The position numbers were made by a program, and so were the translations under genes. A DNA stretch of 64,000 bases from a bacterium (GTDB lineage Bacteria > CAIWAD01): assembly GCA_030429345.1 (NCBI GenBank), contig JAUIFJ010000007.1:62001-126000 (forward strand), given 5' to 3'. This document shows, in pieces, positions 7,338 to 17,705 of the stretch (position 1 is the stretch's first letter; each line of letters begins with the position of its first letter). The notes beneath the pieces are model-generated. The model saw only the letters and a program-made list of their open reading frames with translations, had not been told where the DNA came from and ran no database searches.

Positions 7338-10109
7338 CTACTTGATCAGCAGGGCGCGCCGGATCAGCGGCCGTTCCCCTTCCGCCTCCAGCCGCACGAA
7401 GTAGATGCCGCTGGCATGGGCGCCCAGGTCCAGCAGCTGGCGGTGCACTCCGCTTTGCAGAAGGCCCAGGTTCTGCTGCAGCACGCGCCGGCCGCGCAGG
7501 TCATAGACCGACAGGTCGACCTGTCCCGGCCTGCTCAGGGCGAACTCGGCCAGGGTCGTCGGATTGAAGGGATTGGGGGCGATGCTGAAGGCGAAACTGG
7601 CCGGCAGGCTGAGCGGCTCGGCCTGCACGGAATTCTCCAGCCAGGCCATCAGGCGCGCCAGGACTTCCTGGCGTGACAGGAAACTCGCCGCGCCATGGAT
7701 CGCTTCCAGGCTGAAGGCCATGAAGGCCAGCCGGCTGCCCGAGGGATGCTCGCGCAGCACCGCCGCCTCTCCGCCGATGGCCCACTGCAGCAGGGCCTGC
7801 CCGCTGGTGGCGCTGATGGCGGCGGTGGGGAATTCCTGGTTGAAGGCGCCCTGCCCGCCGGTGACCAGCAGGCGTTCCCCCGCGCTGAAGAGAGGCGCGT
7901 TTTCTGCCGGGTCGAGAATCGGCGTGCTCTCGACCATGCCGGACAAGCCCAGACCGCAGGCTTCCAGCAGGTCCCCGCCGGCCCCCTGGGCCAGGCGCTG
8001 GCCGCTCAGCAGCAGCGATCCGCCCTGGGCGATGCGCTCGAGCAGGTGCTGGCGCTCCGTCTCGTCCAGGGGCTGGTTCGCCCTGCCGCTGTAATACACC
8101 ACATGCTCGTAGAGGTCCAGGTTCGTCCACTCGGCCCCGCTGAGCGCCGAGCGGCGTTCCACGGTGTAGCCCAACTCTTCCAGGGGCTCGCTGAAATACA
8201 GGTCGTGCTGGCCGTCGCTGTCCGTCGAGCTGTCGTCGTTGATCAAGAGGACCTGCGCCCGGCCGACGGCGGTTTCCGCCTCGACGGTCTCGATCCAGCC
8301 CAGGTCGTCCTCGCTGCGCAGGCTGAAACGGTGATTGCCCGGAGTCGTTTCAGCGGAAACCTGGATCTGGAAGCCGGCCTCCTCGCTGTAGAAGGGCACA
8401 TCGGCCTCGATCGGACCGACGCTCTGCGTCCCGCTTGTGACCGTCATCCAGTCGTTGTCCAGCAGCTGCAGGTCGACGGAGTTCAGTGGTTCGGTTCCCG
8501 TGTGACGCAACCGCAGCCGGATGGTGGCGTTCTCGCCCGGGTCCAGCCACTGGTCGCCGTTGTCGTCGCTTAAAACCTCGACTGCCTCGACAACCAGGCG
8601 CTGGTGCGGAAAGAGCTGGTGGAAGTCGGCGCGCATCGTGTCCGCGCTGTCGGAAATGTTGTAGATCGCCACCGGGCTCGGCGCGTTGTTGTAGCCCCGG
8701 CTGTCAGGTGTGGTATCCGTGTTGAAGGTGCGCCTGTCGCTGCTCCCCGGAAAGGGGTCGCCCGGGTCGGCACCAAAGCCCGAGTTCAGGTGATACAGTC
8801 CGTCCGCCTGTTCCAGGTCCACCTTGCGGTGCCAGTCCTCCGTGTTTCCCGCCATGCCCTGGTCCACGTGCCAGACCAGCATGCCGGCCTCGCTGATGCC
8901 CTGGTCCCAGGCCGTTTCCTGGCGGTTCTCGACCAGGAAGAACTCGGAAAAGCTTCCCGGAATCTCCAGGCGGATCACTTCGTCACACAGATGCAAGGCG
9001 CAGAGACCGTAATCCATGAGGGTGCTGGATGTGGTCGTCACGGTAGACCATTCCAGGTCCATACGGCACCAGGCGCTCAAGGCTGCCGGACGGTCCGGAC
9101 CCGAGTTGGGTCCGCCCCAGCTGCCGCCGGACATCACGCACCACTGGCCGATGCCGTCGCTGCTGTAATCCGTGTCGTAAAGGTCCGGCAGGCCCAGGGC
9201 GTGTCCGAACTCGTGCACATATACACCGATGTCGACCATGTCGCCCTGCTGCATTTCGGGCTGCATGGTGTAGTCCCAGATATCCACCCCGTCCAGTTCC
9301 AGAGGGCCGACGCCCCACAGCGACCAGCGGTGGCTCCAGATGTTGCTGTGGTTGCCCTCTTCCGCGCCATAGCCCTGGTGCACGATCATCAGGGCATCGA
9401 CGCTGCCGTTGCCGCTGTTGTCGAAGAGGCTGAAATCGACCTCGGCGTCCGCAGCCTCGACGGCTTCGACGACCAGGGCCTGGGCCCGTTCGTAGCCGTT
9501 GTTGTAGCCGTACCAGTCATGTTCGTGCTCGGCCGTGTACCAGCCGAAGACGCTGGCCGTGGTGCTGTAGCGGCCATGGCTCATGTCTTCCCAGTAGTTG
9601 CGGAAGCTGCCGACGCCGCCATAGTCCTCCTCGTTCATCAGCAGTTCGAAATTGCCGGCGGGCTGGCTGTGGGAGGCATCCGGGAAATTGATCAGCAGGA
9701 CACAGACATTCCACTCGCCCTCGACCCGCTGCTCCCGGGCCGCCTGGCCGGGAGGGGGCGCCAGTTGCCGGGCGCGCAGGGGTGCAATCTCCCTCTCGAT
9801 CCATTCCGGGTCCGGGCGCAGGTCGCGCGCCGAAGCCGGCCCCTGCGCGTCGGGGCGCACGGGAAGCGCCCCGGCCTGCAGTTCCCCTGAAGTCCCATGC
9901 TCGGCGTAATACCACAGGCCATTGTCGGCTTGCAGGATCGTGCAGCCGTCCTCGCTCACTCCCCAGTTGAGAAACTCGTCGCCGACCTGCCGAAAACGGA
10001 AACGGCCCTCTTCGCTTTCCCCTTCCAGGAGCCAGGGCGGAGCGGGAACAGCCTGCAGCAGGGCGGGCAAGAGCAGAAGGGCCAAAGGCGCGCAGAGGTG
10101 GCGGAACAT
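7338..10109 (-). CDS. Secreted M6-family metalloprotease with C-terminal sorting domain
   Basis: The protein is about 923 aa. ATG 10109 (MFRHLCAPLALLLLPALLQA) gives a Sec signal peptide and follows GGGAGA, so it is preferred over the tracked 10244. The catalytic motif is HEFGHALGLPDLYD, the HExxHxxGxxD zinc site of immune-inhibitor-A-like M6 peptidases. It is preceded by DNSGNGSVDALMIVHQGYGA. After an Ig/CARDB-like region, a GATase-like or Rossmann-type segment (VLLINDDSSTDSDGQ) precedes the C-terminus. The last 80 residues (IAPNPFNPTTLAEFALSRPG) form a FlgD-like/type-A sorting domain, so export through a type IX-like route and surface anchoring are inferred. The natural substrate is unknown. 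Confidence 0.88.
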   Translation of the reverse strand: MFRHLCAPLALLLLPALLQAVPAPPWLLEGESEEGRFRFRQVGDEFLNWGVSEDGCTILQADNGLWYYAEHGTSGELQAGALPVRPDAQGPASARDLRPDPEWIEREIAPLRARQLAPPPGQAAREQRVEGEWNVCVLLINFPDASHSQPAGNFELLMNEEDYGGVGSFRNYWEDMSHGRYSTTASVFGWYTAEHEHDWYGYNNGYERAQALVVEAVEAADAEVDFSLFDNSGNGSVDALMIVHQGYGAEEGNHSNIWSHRWSLWGVGPLELDGVDIWDYTMQPEMQQGDMVDIGVYVHEFGHALGLPDLYDTDYSSDGIGQWCVMSGGSWGGPNSGPDRPAALSAWCRMDLEWSTVTTTSSTLMDYGLCALHLCDEVIRLEIPGSFSEFFLVENRQETAWDQGISEAGMLVWHVDQGMAGNTEDWHRKVDLEQADGLYHLNSGFGADPGDPFPGSSDRRTFNTDTTPDSRGYNNAPSPVAIYNISDSADTMRADFHQLFPHQRLVVEAVEVLSDDNGDQWLDPGENATIRLRLRHTGTEPLNSVDLQLLDNDWMTVTSGTQSVGPIEADVPFYSEEAGFQIQVSAETTPGNHRFSLRSEDDLGWIETVEAETAVGRAQVLLINDDSSTDSDGQHDLYFSEPLEELGYTVERRSALSGAEWTNLDLYEHVVYYSGRANQPLDETERQHLLERIAQGGSLLLSGQRLAQGAGGDLLEACGLGLSGMVESTPILDPAENAPLFSAGERLLVTGGQGAFNQEFPTAAISATSGQALLQWAIGGEAAVLREHPSGSRLAFMAFSLEAIHGAASFLSRQEVLARLMAWLENSVQAEPLSLPASFAFSIAPNPFNPTTLAEFALSRPGQVDLSVYDLRGRRVLQQNLGLLQSGVHRQLLDLGAHASGIYFVRLEAEGERPLIRRALLIK

Positions 10110-10175
10110 GCATTCTCCCGAATTGGTTTTCCCGGACTCCCTGTGCTTCAGCGGGATGGGGGATGCCCAATATAA

Positions 10176-10191
10176 AGCAAGAAACGTGCCT
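10176..10191 (-). promoter_or_regulatory. Sigma-54-type promoter of the M6 protease gene
   Basis: The minus strand reads AGGCACGTTTCTTGCT: GGCACG-N4-TTGCT with GG and GC 12 bp apart, differing from consensus only at the first base. The start predicted near 10165 gives a 55-nt leader to ATG 10109. Confidence 0.5.
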
Positions 10192-10274
10192 TGGGCTTCC
10201 GGCTTCTGATCAATGCAGGAACAGCGGTTTGAAGGCGAAAGCAATCGAGCGGGAGTAAGAAAAAGAGGAACGCG

Positions 10275-10955
10275 TCAAGATTCCTGAACATCCGTGGCAG
10301 GGTCGAGCAGGAGGAATCCATCCAGCCGGGCGTGAGCTATCATGGTCCACCTGAGGGAGGGATCACGTGTCTGCAGGATCCATGTGGACTCCTGCCGCTT
10401 CAGGCTGCACTGTTCGCTGAGCGCGATTCCTTCCAGCAGTCCGGGCCACTGCCGGCTTCCGGGATCCGCAAGGAAGAGCACCTGTGTGTCCGCGTCAACT
10501 ACCAGGAAGGGAGTAGGAAAGTTCTGCGCCAGCTTGGCGCAGTAGTCGCTGACGCAGAATTCCGCCAATCCTTCCTGTCGTGACAGAGGATCCGCTCCGT
10601 GCCATTGTCCCCATTCTTCCAGAAAGCGATCGAATTGCACAAGGAAGTGCCCCCGTTCCGCATGAGGCCCGGGCTCGGGAGTCGCTTGATCCAGGCGGCC
10701 ACGCAGGTATTGCAGGCGCCGCTCAAGCTCTTCCACCGATCGCCGAAGAGCGCCCCCTTCCTCCGGTTGTTGCACCGGGTCCTTCGCGACTCCCGGCAGG
10801 AGGGTTTGCCGGTAGAGGTCTTTGCTGGCGCGGAGACAGGGACCCTCGTCCGGCTCGGGGTCAAGGCCGAGCAGACGCAGCAACGGGAGGGATTGCCGGG
10901 CAGGAAACCGGGACGGGTCGCCATCCCGTGAATCGGGTGCAAATTCGAGGAGCAT
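10275..10955 (-). CDS. Hypothetical protein, 226 aa
   Basis: I recognise no family. The protein has no signal peptide or membrane segment. Residues about 70-92 (RRSVEELERRLQYLRGRL) form a short amphipathic helix or coiled coil. The C-terminal 90 residues look like a compact alpha/beta domain (PFLVVDADTQVLFLADPGSR, then WTMIAHARLDGFLLLDP). Codon use is less GC3-biased than in neighbouring genes. The ATG has no obvious Shine-Dalgarno, and an in-frame stop lies 15 nt upstream. It lies 159 bp downstream of the ribbon-helix-helix gene on the same strand, and two palindromes sit in the gap. Confidence 0.5.
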   Translation of the reverse strand: MLLEFAPDSRDGDPSRFPARQSLPLLRLLGLDPEPDEGPCLRASKDLYRQTLLPGVAKDPVQQPEEGGALRRSVEELERRLQYLRGRLDQATPEPGPHAERGHFLVQFDRFLEEWGQWHGADPLSRQEGLAEFCVSDYCAKLAQNFPTPFLVVDADTQVLFLADPGSRQWPGLLEGIALSEQCSLKRQESTWILQTRDPSLRWTMIAHARLDGFLLLDPATDVQES

Positions 10956-11046
10956 GGTCCGTGCAGTTCAGGGTTCAGATGACGTGTCACCTTATCAAAC
11001 CCTGCCAACAAGGACAAGCAGAAAGTCGCTACCTGGAAACTAGTCA

Positions 11047-11108
11047 GCCAATATTGGCATTTGCAGTCATTATTGTCGCTAGGCCGCCCTCTGCGAGCCA
11101 ATCATGGC
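11047..11108. promoter_or_regulatory. Pair of related palindromes, possible operator sites
   Basis: A perfect 12-bp palindrome GCCAATATTGGC (11047-11058) and a near copy GCCAATCATGGC (11097-11108) lie 50 bp apart, between the ribbon-helix-helix gene and the 226-aa gene. Ribbon-helix-helix dimers commonly bind such short palindromes. That these are operators is inference from position and symmetry. Confidence 0.3.
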
Positions 11109-11114
11109 AATTTT

Positions 11115-11435
11115 TTAAAGTACTCGATTAAGTCTGGCGATGAACATTCTCTTGAGCAATTCCTTTTCGTCTGGAATGTCATTCAGGTCCAGGTCGAGGG
11201 TCTTCATGAAATCGATCAGGCAGCGAATGACGCTGTTCTTGGTAATGCGTTCCTTTTTCCGGCTGCGGTTGCGCATGACTTTCATCACCACATCCTCCAG
11301 GTACTTCTGCTGTTCCGAGCTGATCAGGATCGACAGCTTGGACTCGTAGGTCTGGTACTTGGGAATGTGGGCCGGACGCTCCTCCTCCGCCGTCTGCTGG
11401 CGGGAACGAACCAGGTCATTCGTATAGAAATTCAT
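11115..11435 (-). CDS. Small ribbon-helix-helix-like DNA-binding protein
   Basis: The 106-aa basic protein has a good Shine-Dalgarno (AAGGAG, 6 nt from ATG). The pattern of a short strand (SKLSILISSEQQKYLEDVV) followed by a basic loop (RNRSRKKERITKNS) and helix (VIRCLIDFMKTLDLDLNDI) resembles ribbon-helix-helix proteins such as ParR or CopG relatives. It is therefore probably a small transcriptional regulator or partition-type protein. No toxin or ParA partner is adjacent. A sigma-54-type element is 30 bp upstream and palindromes lie downstream. Structural recognition is by eye only. Confidence 0.55.
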   Translation of the reverse strand: MNFYTNDLVRSRQQTAEEERPAHIPKYQTYESKLSILISSEQQKYLEDVVMKVMRNRSRKKERITKNSVIRCLIDFMKTLDLDLNDIPDEKELLKRMFIARLNRVL

Positions 11436-11464
11436 TCGGGACTCCTTGCTTCTGCATGGGGCAA

Positions 11465-11480
11465 AGCAAGGGTCGTACCA
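11465..11480 (-). promoter_or_regulatory. Sigma-54-type promoter of the ribbon-helix-helix gene
   Basis: The minus strand reads TGGTACGACCCTTGCT, matching TGGCACG-N4-TTGCT except for C to T at one position, with correct 12-bp GG-GC spacing. The predicted start near 11454 gives a 19-nt leader that holds just the Shine-Dalgarno. The rest of 11436-11626 shows nothing else recognisable. Confidence 0.5.
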
Positions 11481-11626
11481 GTTTCCTGCTTCTTGAAGAA
11501 CAGCTACTTAGAAGAAATGCTGAGCGGTGCACCTGAGAACTTCGGAAGATCCATCCTGCGCGTGGGCAATTCCTTCCGGGCAAAGAAGGACGGGGCGAGG
11601 CTACGACTTCGCCGGGCGGGAGGCGT

Positions 11627-12606
11627 TCAGGGGGAATCCAGCAAGCGCAGGTGGGCCTGCCAGGGATCGATTTTTCCGGCCATCAGCGCTTTTTCCATGT
11701 CTTGCAAAGATTCCGCCCGTCCCTTGCTGTTCCAGAAGCGGCGCAGCAGTTCCTCCTCGACGAGGCTGCGCATCCAGGCCAGATCCTGCCGGCGACGCAA
11801 GGCCTCCACTCCGCCCGGCAGCGCTTGCAGATGGCGGGCATGATCCGCCAGCACCTGGTCCACCTTCTCGAGGCCTTCACCGGTCCGGGCGGACAGGCAG
11901 TGCACCGGCGCCTTCCAGCCACCGGCGCCGCGGGGCAGGAAAGGAAGCGAGATCTCCAGATCCATGCGCAGGCGCTCCGCCCGGGCGCGGTTCTCGCCTT
12001 CGGCCTTGTTGACGAAAAAGGCGTCGGCCAGTTCCATGATGCCGCGCTTGATCCCTTGCAGATGATCCCCGCTTTCCGGCAGCAGCAGCAGCAGGAAGCT
12101 GTCGACCATGGAGCGGACCTGGGCCTCGTTCTGTCCGACGCCGACCGTTTCCACGATCAGGGTGTCGAAGCCGGCGGCCTCGCAGAGGCGCATGCACTCG
12201 CGGGTGCGTCTGCCGACGCCGCCCAGGCTGCCGCTGCTCGGGGAGGGGCGTATGAAGGCCTCTTCGTGGCGCGACAGCTCCTCCATGCGCGTCTTGTCGC
12301 CCAGGATGCTGCCGCCGGAGAGCTCGCTGCTGGGGTCGACGGCCAGCACCGCCAGGCGATGGCCGGCGGCGATCCAGCGCTCGCCCCAGGCATTGAGGAA
12401 GGTGCTCTTGCCCACGCCGGGCGGGCCGCTGATGCCGATGCGGCGGCTTTCCCTTCCGGGCGGCAGGCTTTCGAGCAGTTCCCGGGCCCGGCGGGAATGC
12501 TCCGGAAGGGTGCTCTCGACCAGGGTGATCGAGCGAGCGAGGGCCAGCCGGTCTCCTGCCAGCAGGCCCTCGCGCAGGGTCTTCGCATCCGGCAGGCGTC
12601 GGGACT

Positions 12607-12610
<4 letters not shown>
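11627..12610 (-). CDS. meaB: Methylmalonyl-CoA mutase-associated GTPase MeaB (G3E family)
   Basis: The protein is about 327 aa from ATG 12610, which overlaps the mutB stop (ATGA). The P-loop is GPPGVGKST near residue 62. The Mg-binding [20 protein letters not shown] and [20 protein letters not shown] segments are signatures of the MeaB/ArgK group, and [10 protein letters not shown] stands in the NKxD position. MeaB loads and protects adenosylcobalamin in methylmalonyl-CoA mutase using GTP. The order mutA-mutB-meaB is an operon with overlapping ends, so the chaperone is made with its client. Confidence 0.95.
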
Positions 12611-14734
<2,124 letters not shown>

Positions 14735-14742
<8 letters not shown>

Positions 14743-16522
14743 GGGGTTCTCCTTTCCGCAGAGCGTCGCGCAGGGAGGTGAGGATCTCCAGTTGCGGACG
14801 CCCCATGTGGATCCACTCCAGCGCTGGATCCTCGGGCAAGTCGGCCTTGAGCATCTTCGGATTGGCCGCCAGCACCAGCAGGCGCTCCCGGCCGGCAGCC
14901 TTGCGCACCTGGCGCAGCAGGTCCGGAAGATCCGCGTCTGTGGCACACAGCAGCCAGGGGGCGTCGCCCTGCCCGGCCAGTTCGTCCAGCTCGCCGGCCA
15001 GGGACTCCTTCTTGCAGGCCCGCTCTTCCGCCTGCAGGCCGCCGGCGGCCAGGTACTGTCTCACGAAATCCCAGCGGGCGCTGGTGGCCGCCGTGGAACC
15101 GAAGCGGATCACGTTCAGCGGCAGGGGCTCTCCGGGGCCGCGCAGCTCTTCCCAGGGCTCGGCGACTCGATGAAACTCCAGGGAGCCGCGCTCCAGGCGA
15201 CGGTGCCCATCCAGTGGCATACGCAGCTTCTCGAGCAGGTTGCTGTAGCGGTTCACGCCGACCAGCACCCGGCGCCCGCGATCCAGCTCTTCCAGTTCAC
15301 GACGACGCTGCGCGCGGGACCATTCAGCGGGCAATCCCTGCTGCAGGATGGCGGCCAGGCCTCCCTTTCGGTGGATCTCGCGGAAGCGCTCCCAGGCGGC
15401 CTCGGCGAGGCGTGCGCTCATGGATTCAATGTAATACGAGCCCCCGCCGGGGTCGGCCACTTCGCCCAGGCAGCCTTCGCGCTGCAGCAGGTGCTGCGTG
15501 TTGCGCGCCGTGCGCCTCGCCAGGCCGTGTTCGGAAGCGGCAGGGCCCTGCGCGTTCTGCCAGGGACCACTGGCGTCCAGGAAGGTGTGCACGCTCAGGG
15601 CGGCAATGCCGCCGCAGGCCGCGGCGGCAGCCTGGCTGCCGGTGCGCAGCAGGTTGCTCCAGGGGTCGGCCAGCGAGAGCTCGCGCCAGGAAGTGCGCGC
15701 GAAGAGGGGCAGGGGGACGTTGGCCTTCAGCTCCCACGCTTCCAGGAGGCTGTCGAGCAGGCGACGCAGGGCGCGGAACTTGGCGATGGTGGTGAAGAAC
15801 TCGCGGTCGCAGGAAAGCTGAATGGCATAGCCCTCCAGCAGATGGGGTCGCAGTTCCGGGGGGGTGGCAGCCAGGGCCTCGTCGAGGCTGGCCAGCGCCA
15901 GGGCCAGCTCGCCGGCGGCGTCTACACCGGCCTCGTGCCAGCCGCAGCCGCAGGAGCTGAAGATCCCCGGCAGGTCCTCCTGCCCGAGAGCGGGGACAAG
16001 TGCAGCGTATACATCCTTCGGGGAAACCTGCGAGCCCAGGGCCCGGCCCAGCCAGGGGTCGGCGAGCAGCCTGCCGCCCCCTGCCGTCTGCAGGCGCTTC
16101 AGCCCTGCGGCAGGATCCAGGTGGGCCTCGACCAGCAGGCGGCATTCCCCGGAAAGCGAATTGCGGAAGGCGGCCAGCTCCTTGTCCCCCAGGGGGCAGA
16201 GACCGCTTTTCCAGGGCAGGTCCTCGTGTCCCGCAGGGCTGGCATCGATCAGCAGCTGCCCATTCGAGGCGGCTTCCAGGGCCAAAGACTTCCATGCCTC
16301 GCCTTCGGTGGAACCGAGATCCTGAAGCAGTTCCCAGGGGCCGCCGGGAACTCCGAGGATCGCTTGGGCGGGAAGGTCGGCGGATGTATACAGGGGGTCG
16401 GTGCGCAGCCCCGCGTTGTTGCAGCCAACGAGGACTTTTTCATAATCGGCGCCTTTCAGCGCCTGGGTTGCCAGATCGCGCCACTGTTCCAGGGCGGACG
16501 CGGCAATCGAATCGTGTGTCAT
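14735..16522 (-). CDS. mutA: Methylmalonyl-CoA mutase small subunit
   Basis: The protein is 595 aa, about the usual length for the non-catalytic subunit. An N-terminal small-subunit domain ([20 protein letters not shown]) is followed by a barrel-like region ([33 protein letters not shown]). It ends in a degenerate B12-like domain lacking DxHxxG, as expected for MutA. A near-perfect anti-16S match (GGAGGTGATT) lies about 13 nt before the ATG. It heads the mutA-mutB-meaB operon. The Crp/Fnr gene lies 114 bp upstream, and I found no convincing -10/-35 in that gap. Confidence 0.93.
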
Positions 16523-16636
16523 GGGGCGGAATCACCTCCAGCTCGAATCCGTGGGTTCCCTTCAATGGAAAGCTGGCTCCGCCGCGGGTGGCAAGGCTTG
16601 CGACAAGTCAAGAAGCGGCAAATCCCGCGCAGGAAA

Positions 16637-17317
16637 TCAGCCGAATTCCCGCTCGAAGGCGCGGTAATCCAGGATCACGAGATCCGCTCCACGCTTCTCG
16701 AGCCAGCCCTCCTCTTCCAGTCGGGCCAATAGCCGGGACATTGTCTCACGACTGGTGCCGGCCATGTTGGCCAGATCCCGCTGAAGGGGCAGGGCATTGA
16801 TCACCCGGCTGTCGCCCTCTTCGCGGCCCAGGTCGCGGGCCAGGCTGCGCACGGTGTTGATCACCCGGCCGCGGGCATCCATGGTGGACAGACTGACGAT
16901 CTGCTGGTCCGTCTTGCGCAGGCGACTGGCCATCAGCTTGAGCAGGCTCACGGCGACGGCAGGGTACTGGTGCATCAGGCTGAGGAAGTCCTTGCGTCGC
17001 ACGCAGAGCAGTTCCACCTCGTCCAGGGATGTCACGGTGGCGCTGCGCGTGCCGGCGTCGATCACCGCCACCTCGCCGAAGAAGTCCGTCGGCCCGAGAA
17101 TGGCCAGAATGACCTCTTCGCCGCTGCTGTTGATGCGCGAGATCTTGACCCGGCCCTTGCGGATCACGAAGAGCGTGTGTCCTTCGTCTTCCTCGAAGAT
17201 GATCAGGTTGTTCTTCAGGTAGCGCTTTTCGGTGACGCGTTCGGCCACCGCCAGCAGATCCCGGTCCTCCAGATCCTCGAAGAGCAGAACGCTGCGCAGA
17301 AATAGCGGGTCGGTCAT
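16637..17317 (-). CDS. Crp/Fnr-family transcriptional regulator
   Basis: The protein is 226 aa. Residues about 15-125 form a cyclic-nucleotide-binding-like beta roll with a phosphate-binding cassette-like FFGEVAVIDAGTRSATV, in which the Arg-Ser pair that contacts cAMP in Crp is present. The C-terminal helix-turn-helix is LQRDLANMAGTSRETMSRLLARL. The N-terminal cysteine cluster of Fnr is absent, so an oxygen-sensing [4Fe-4S] role is unlikely. It overlaps the preceding small gene by 4 bp (ATGA). Its position just upstream of mutAB-meaB makes that operon a possible target, which is inference. Confidence 0.9.
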   Translation of the reverse strand: MTDPLFLRSVLLFEDLEDRDLLAVAERVTEKRYLKNNLIIFEEDEGHTLFVIRKGRVKISRINSSGEEVILAILGPTDFFGEVAVIDAGTRSATVTSLDEVELLCVRRKDFLSLMHQYPAVAVSLLKLMASRLRKTDQQIVSLSTMDARGRVINTVRSLARDLGREEGDSRVINALPLQRDLANMAGTSRETMSRLLARLEEEGWLEKRGADLVILDYRAFEREFG

Positions 17318-17634
17318 GCCGTTCCCTCCTCTGTCGCCGGGCCTTCCGGGGCCGGCGCGTGGGCAAAGTCCTGCAGGAATTCCCGCAGGTCCTCGTTCTC
17401 TACCGCTTGCAGGTCGAGGCGCGGAGCCAGCAGGCGGCCCAGGGTCAGGCAGCGCTGCAGGGGGTCCAGGCGTCGATTGAGAAACAGCATTTCCTCGTTC
17501 TGGTGCACGCAGAAACCACTCTTGAAGGCGCCGCTTTCCAGGCGCACGCGCAGCCCCTGCGCCTTGGCGGCGTCCATGAGCCCGCGCATGCGTTTCAGGT
17601 CTGGATGATCTTTCCTGGCTGTGTGTCCGGCCAT
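17314..17634 (-). CDS. Small conserved-looking protein upstream of the Crp/Fnr gene
   Basis: The protein is about 106 aa from ATG 17634; the tracked start at 17724 lies inside manC and is unlikely. The core RVRLESGAFKSGFCVHQNEE followed by FLNRRLDPLQRCLTLGRLL looks like a short conserved family in which a Gly/Cys-containing strand precedes a helix, but I cannot name it. It has no signal peptide. It is translationally coupled to the regulator by a 4-bp overlap, so it may modulate or be co-regulated with it. A TATATT box at 17674-17679 lies 40 bp upstream. Confidence 0.6.
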   Translation of the reverse strand: MAGHTARKDHPDLKRMRGLMDAAKAQGLRVRLESGAFKSGFCVHQNEEMLFLNRRLDPLQRCLTLGRLLAPRLDLQAVENEDLREFLQDFAHAPAPEGPATEEGTA

Positions 17635-17705
17635 GGTCTCTCTGTGCTGCTGTCCGTTTCCGGAATTGCCCTCAATATAGGTCTGTCCGGTTGCGCAAAT
17701 CCACT

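Noticed and set aside
10499-11131. Competing ORFs on both strands (10499-11101 minus, 10580-11131 plus)
   Set aside because: Cys/Ser/Arg-rich or Gly/Pro/Arg-rich translations with no structure; the 226-aa frame has the more protein-like composition.
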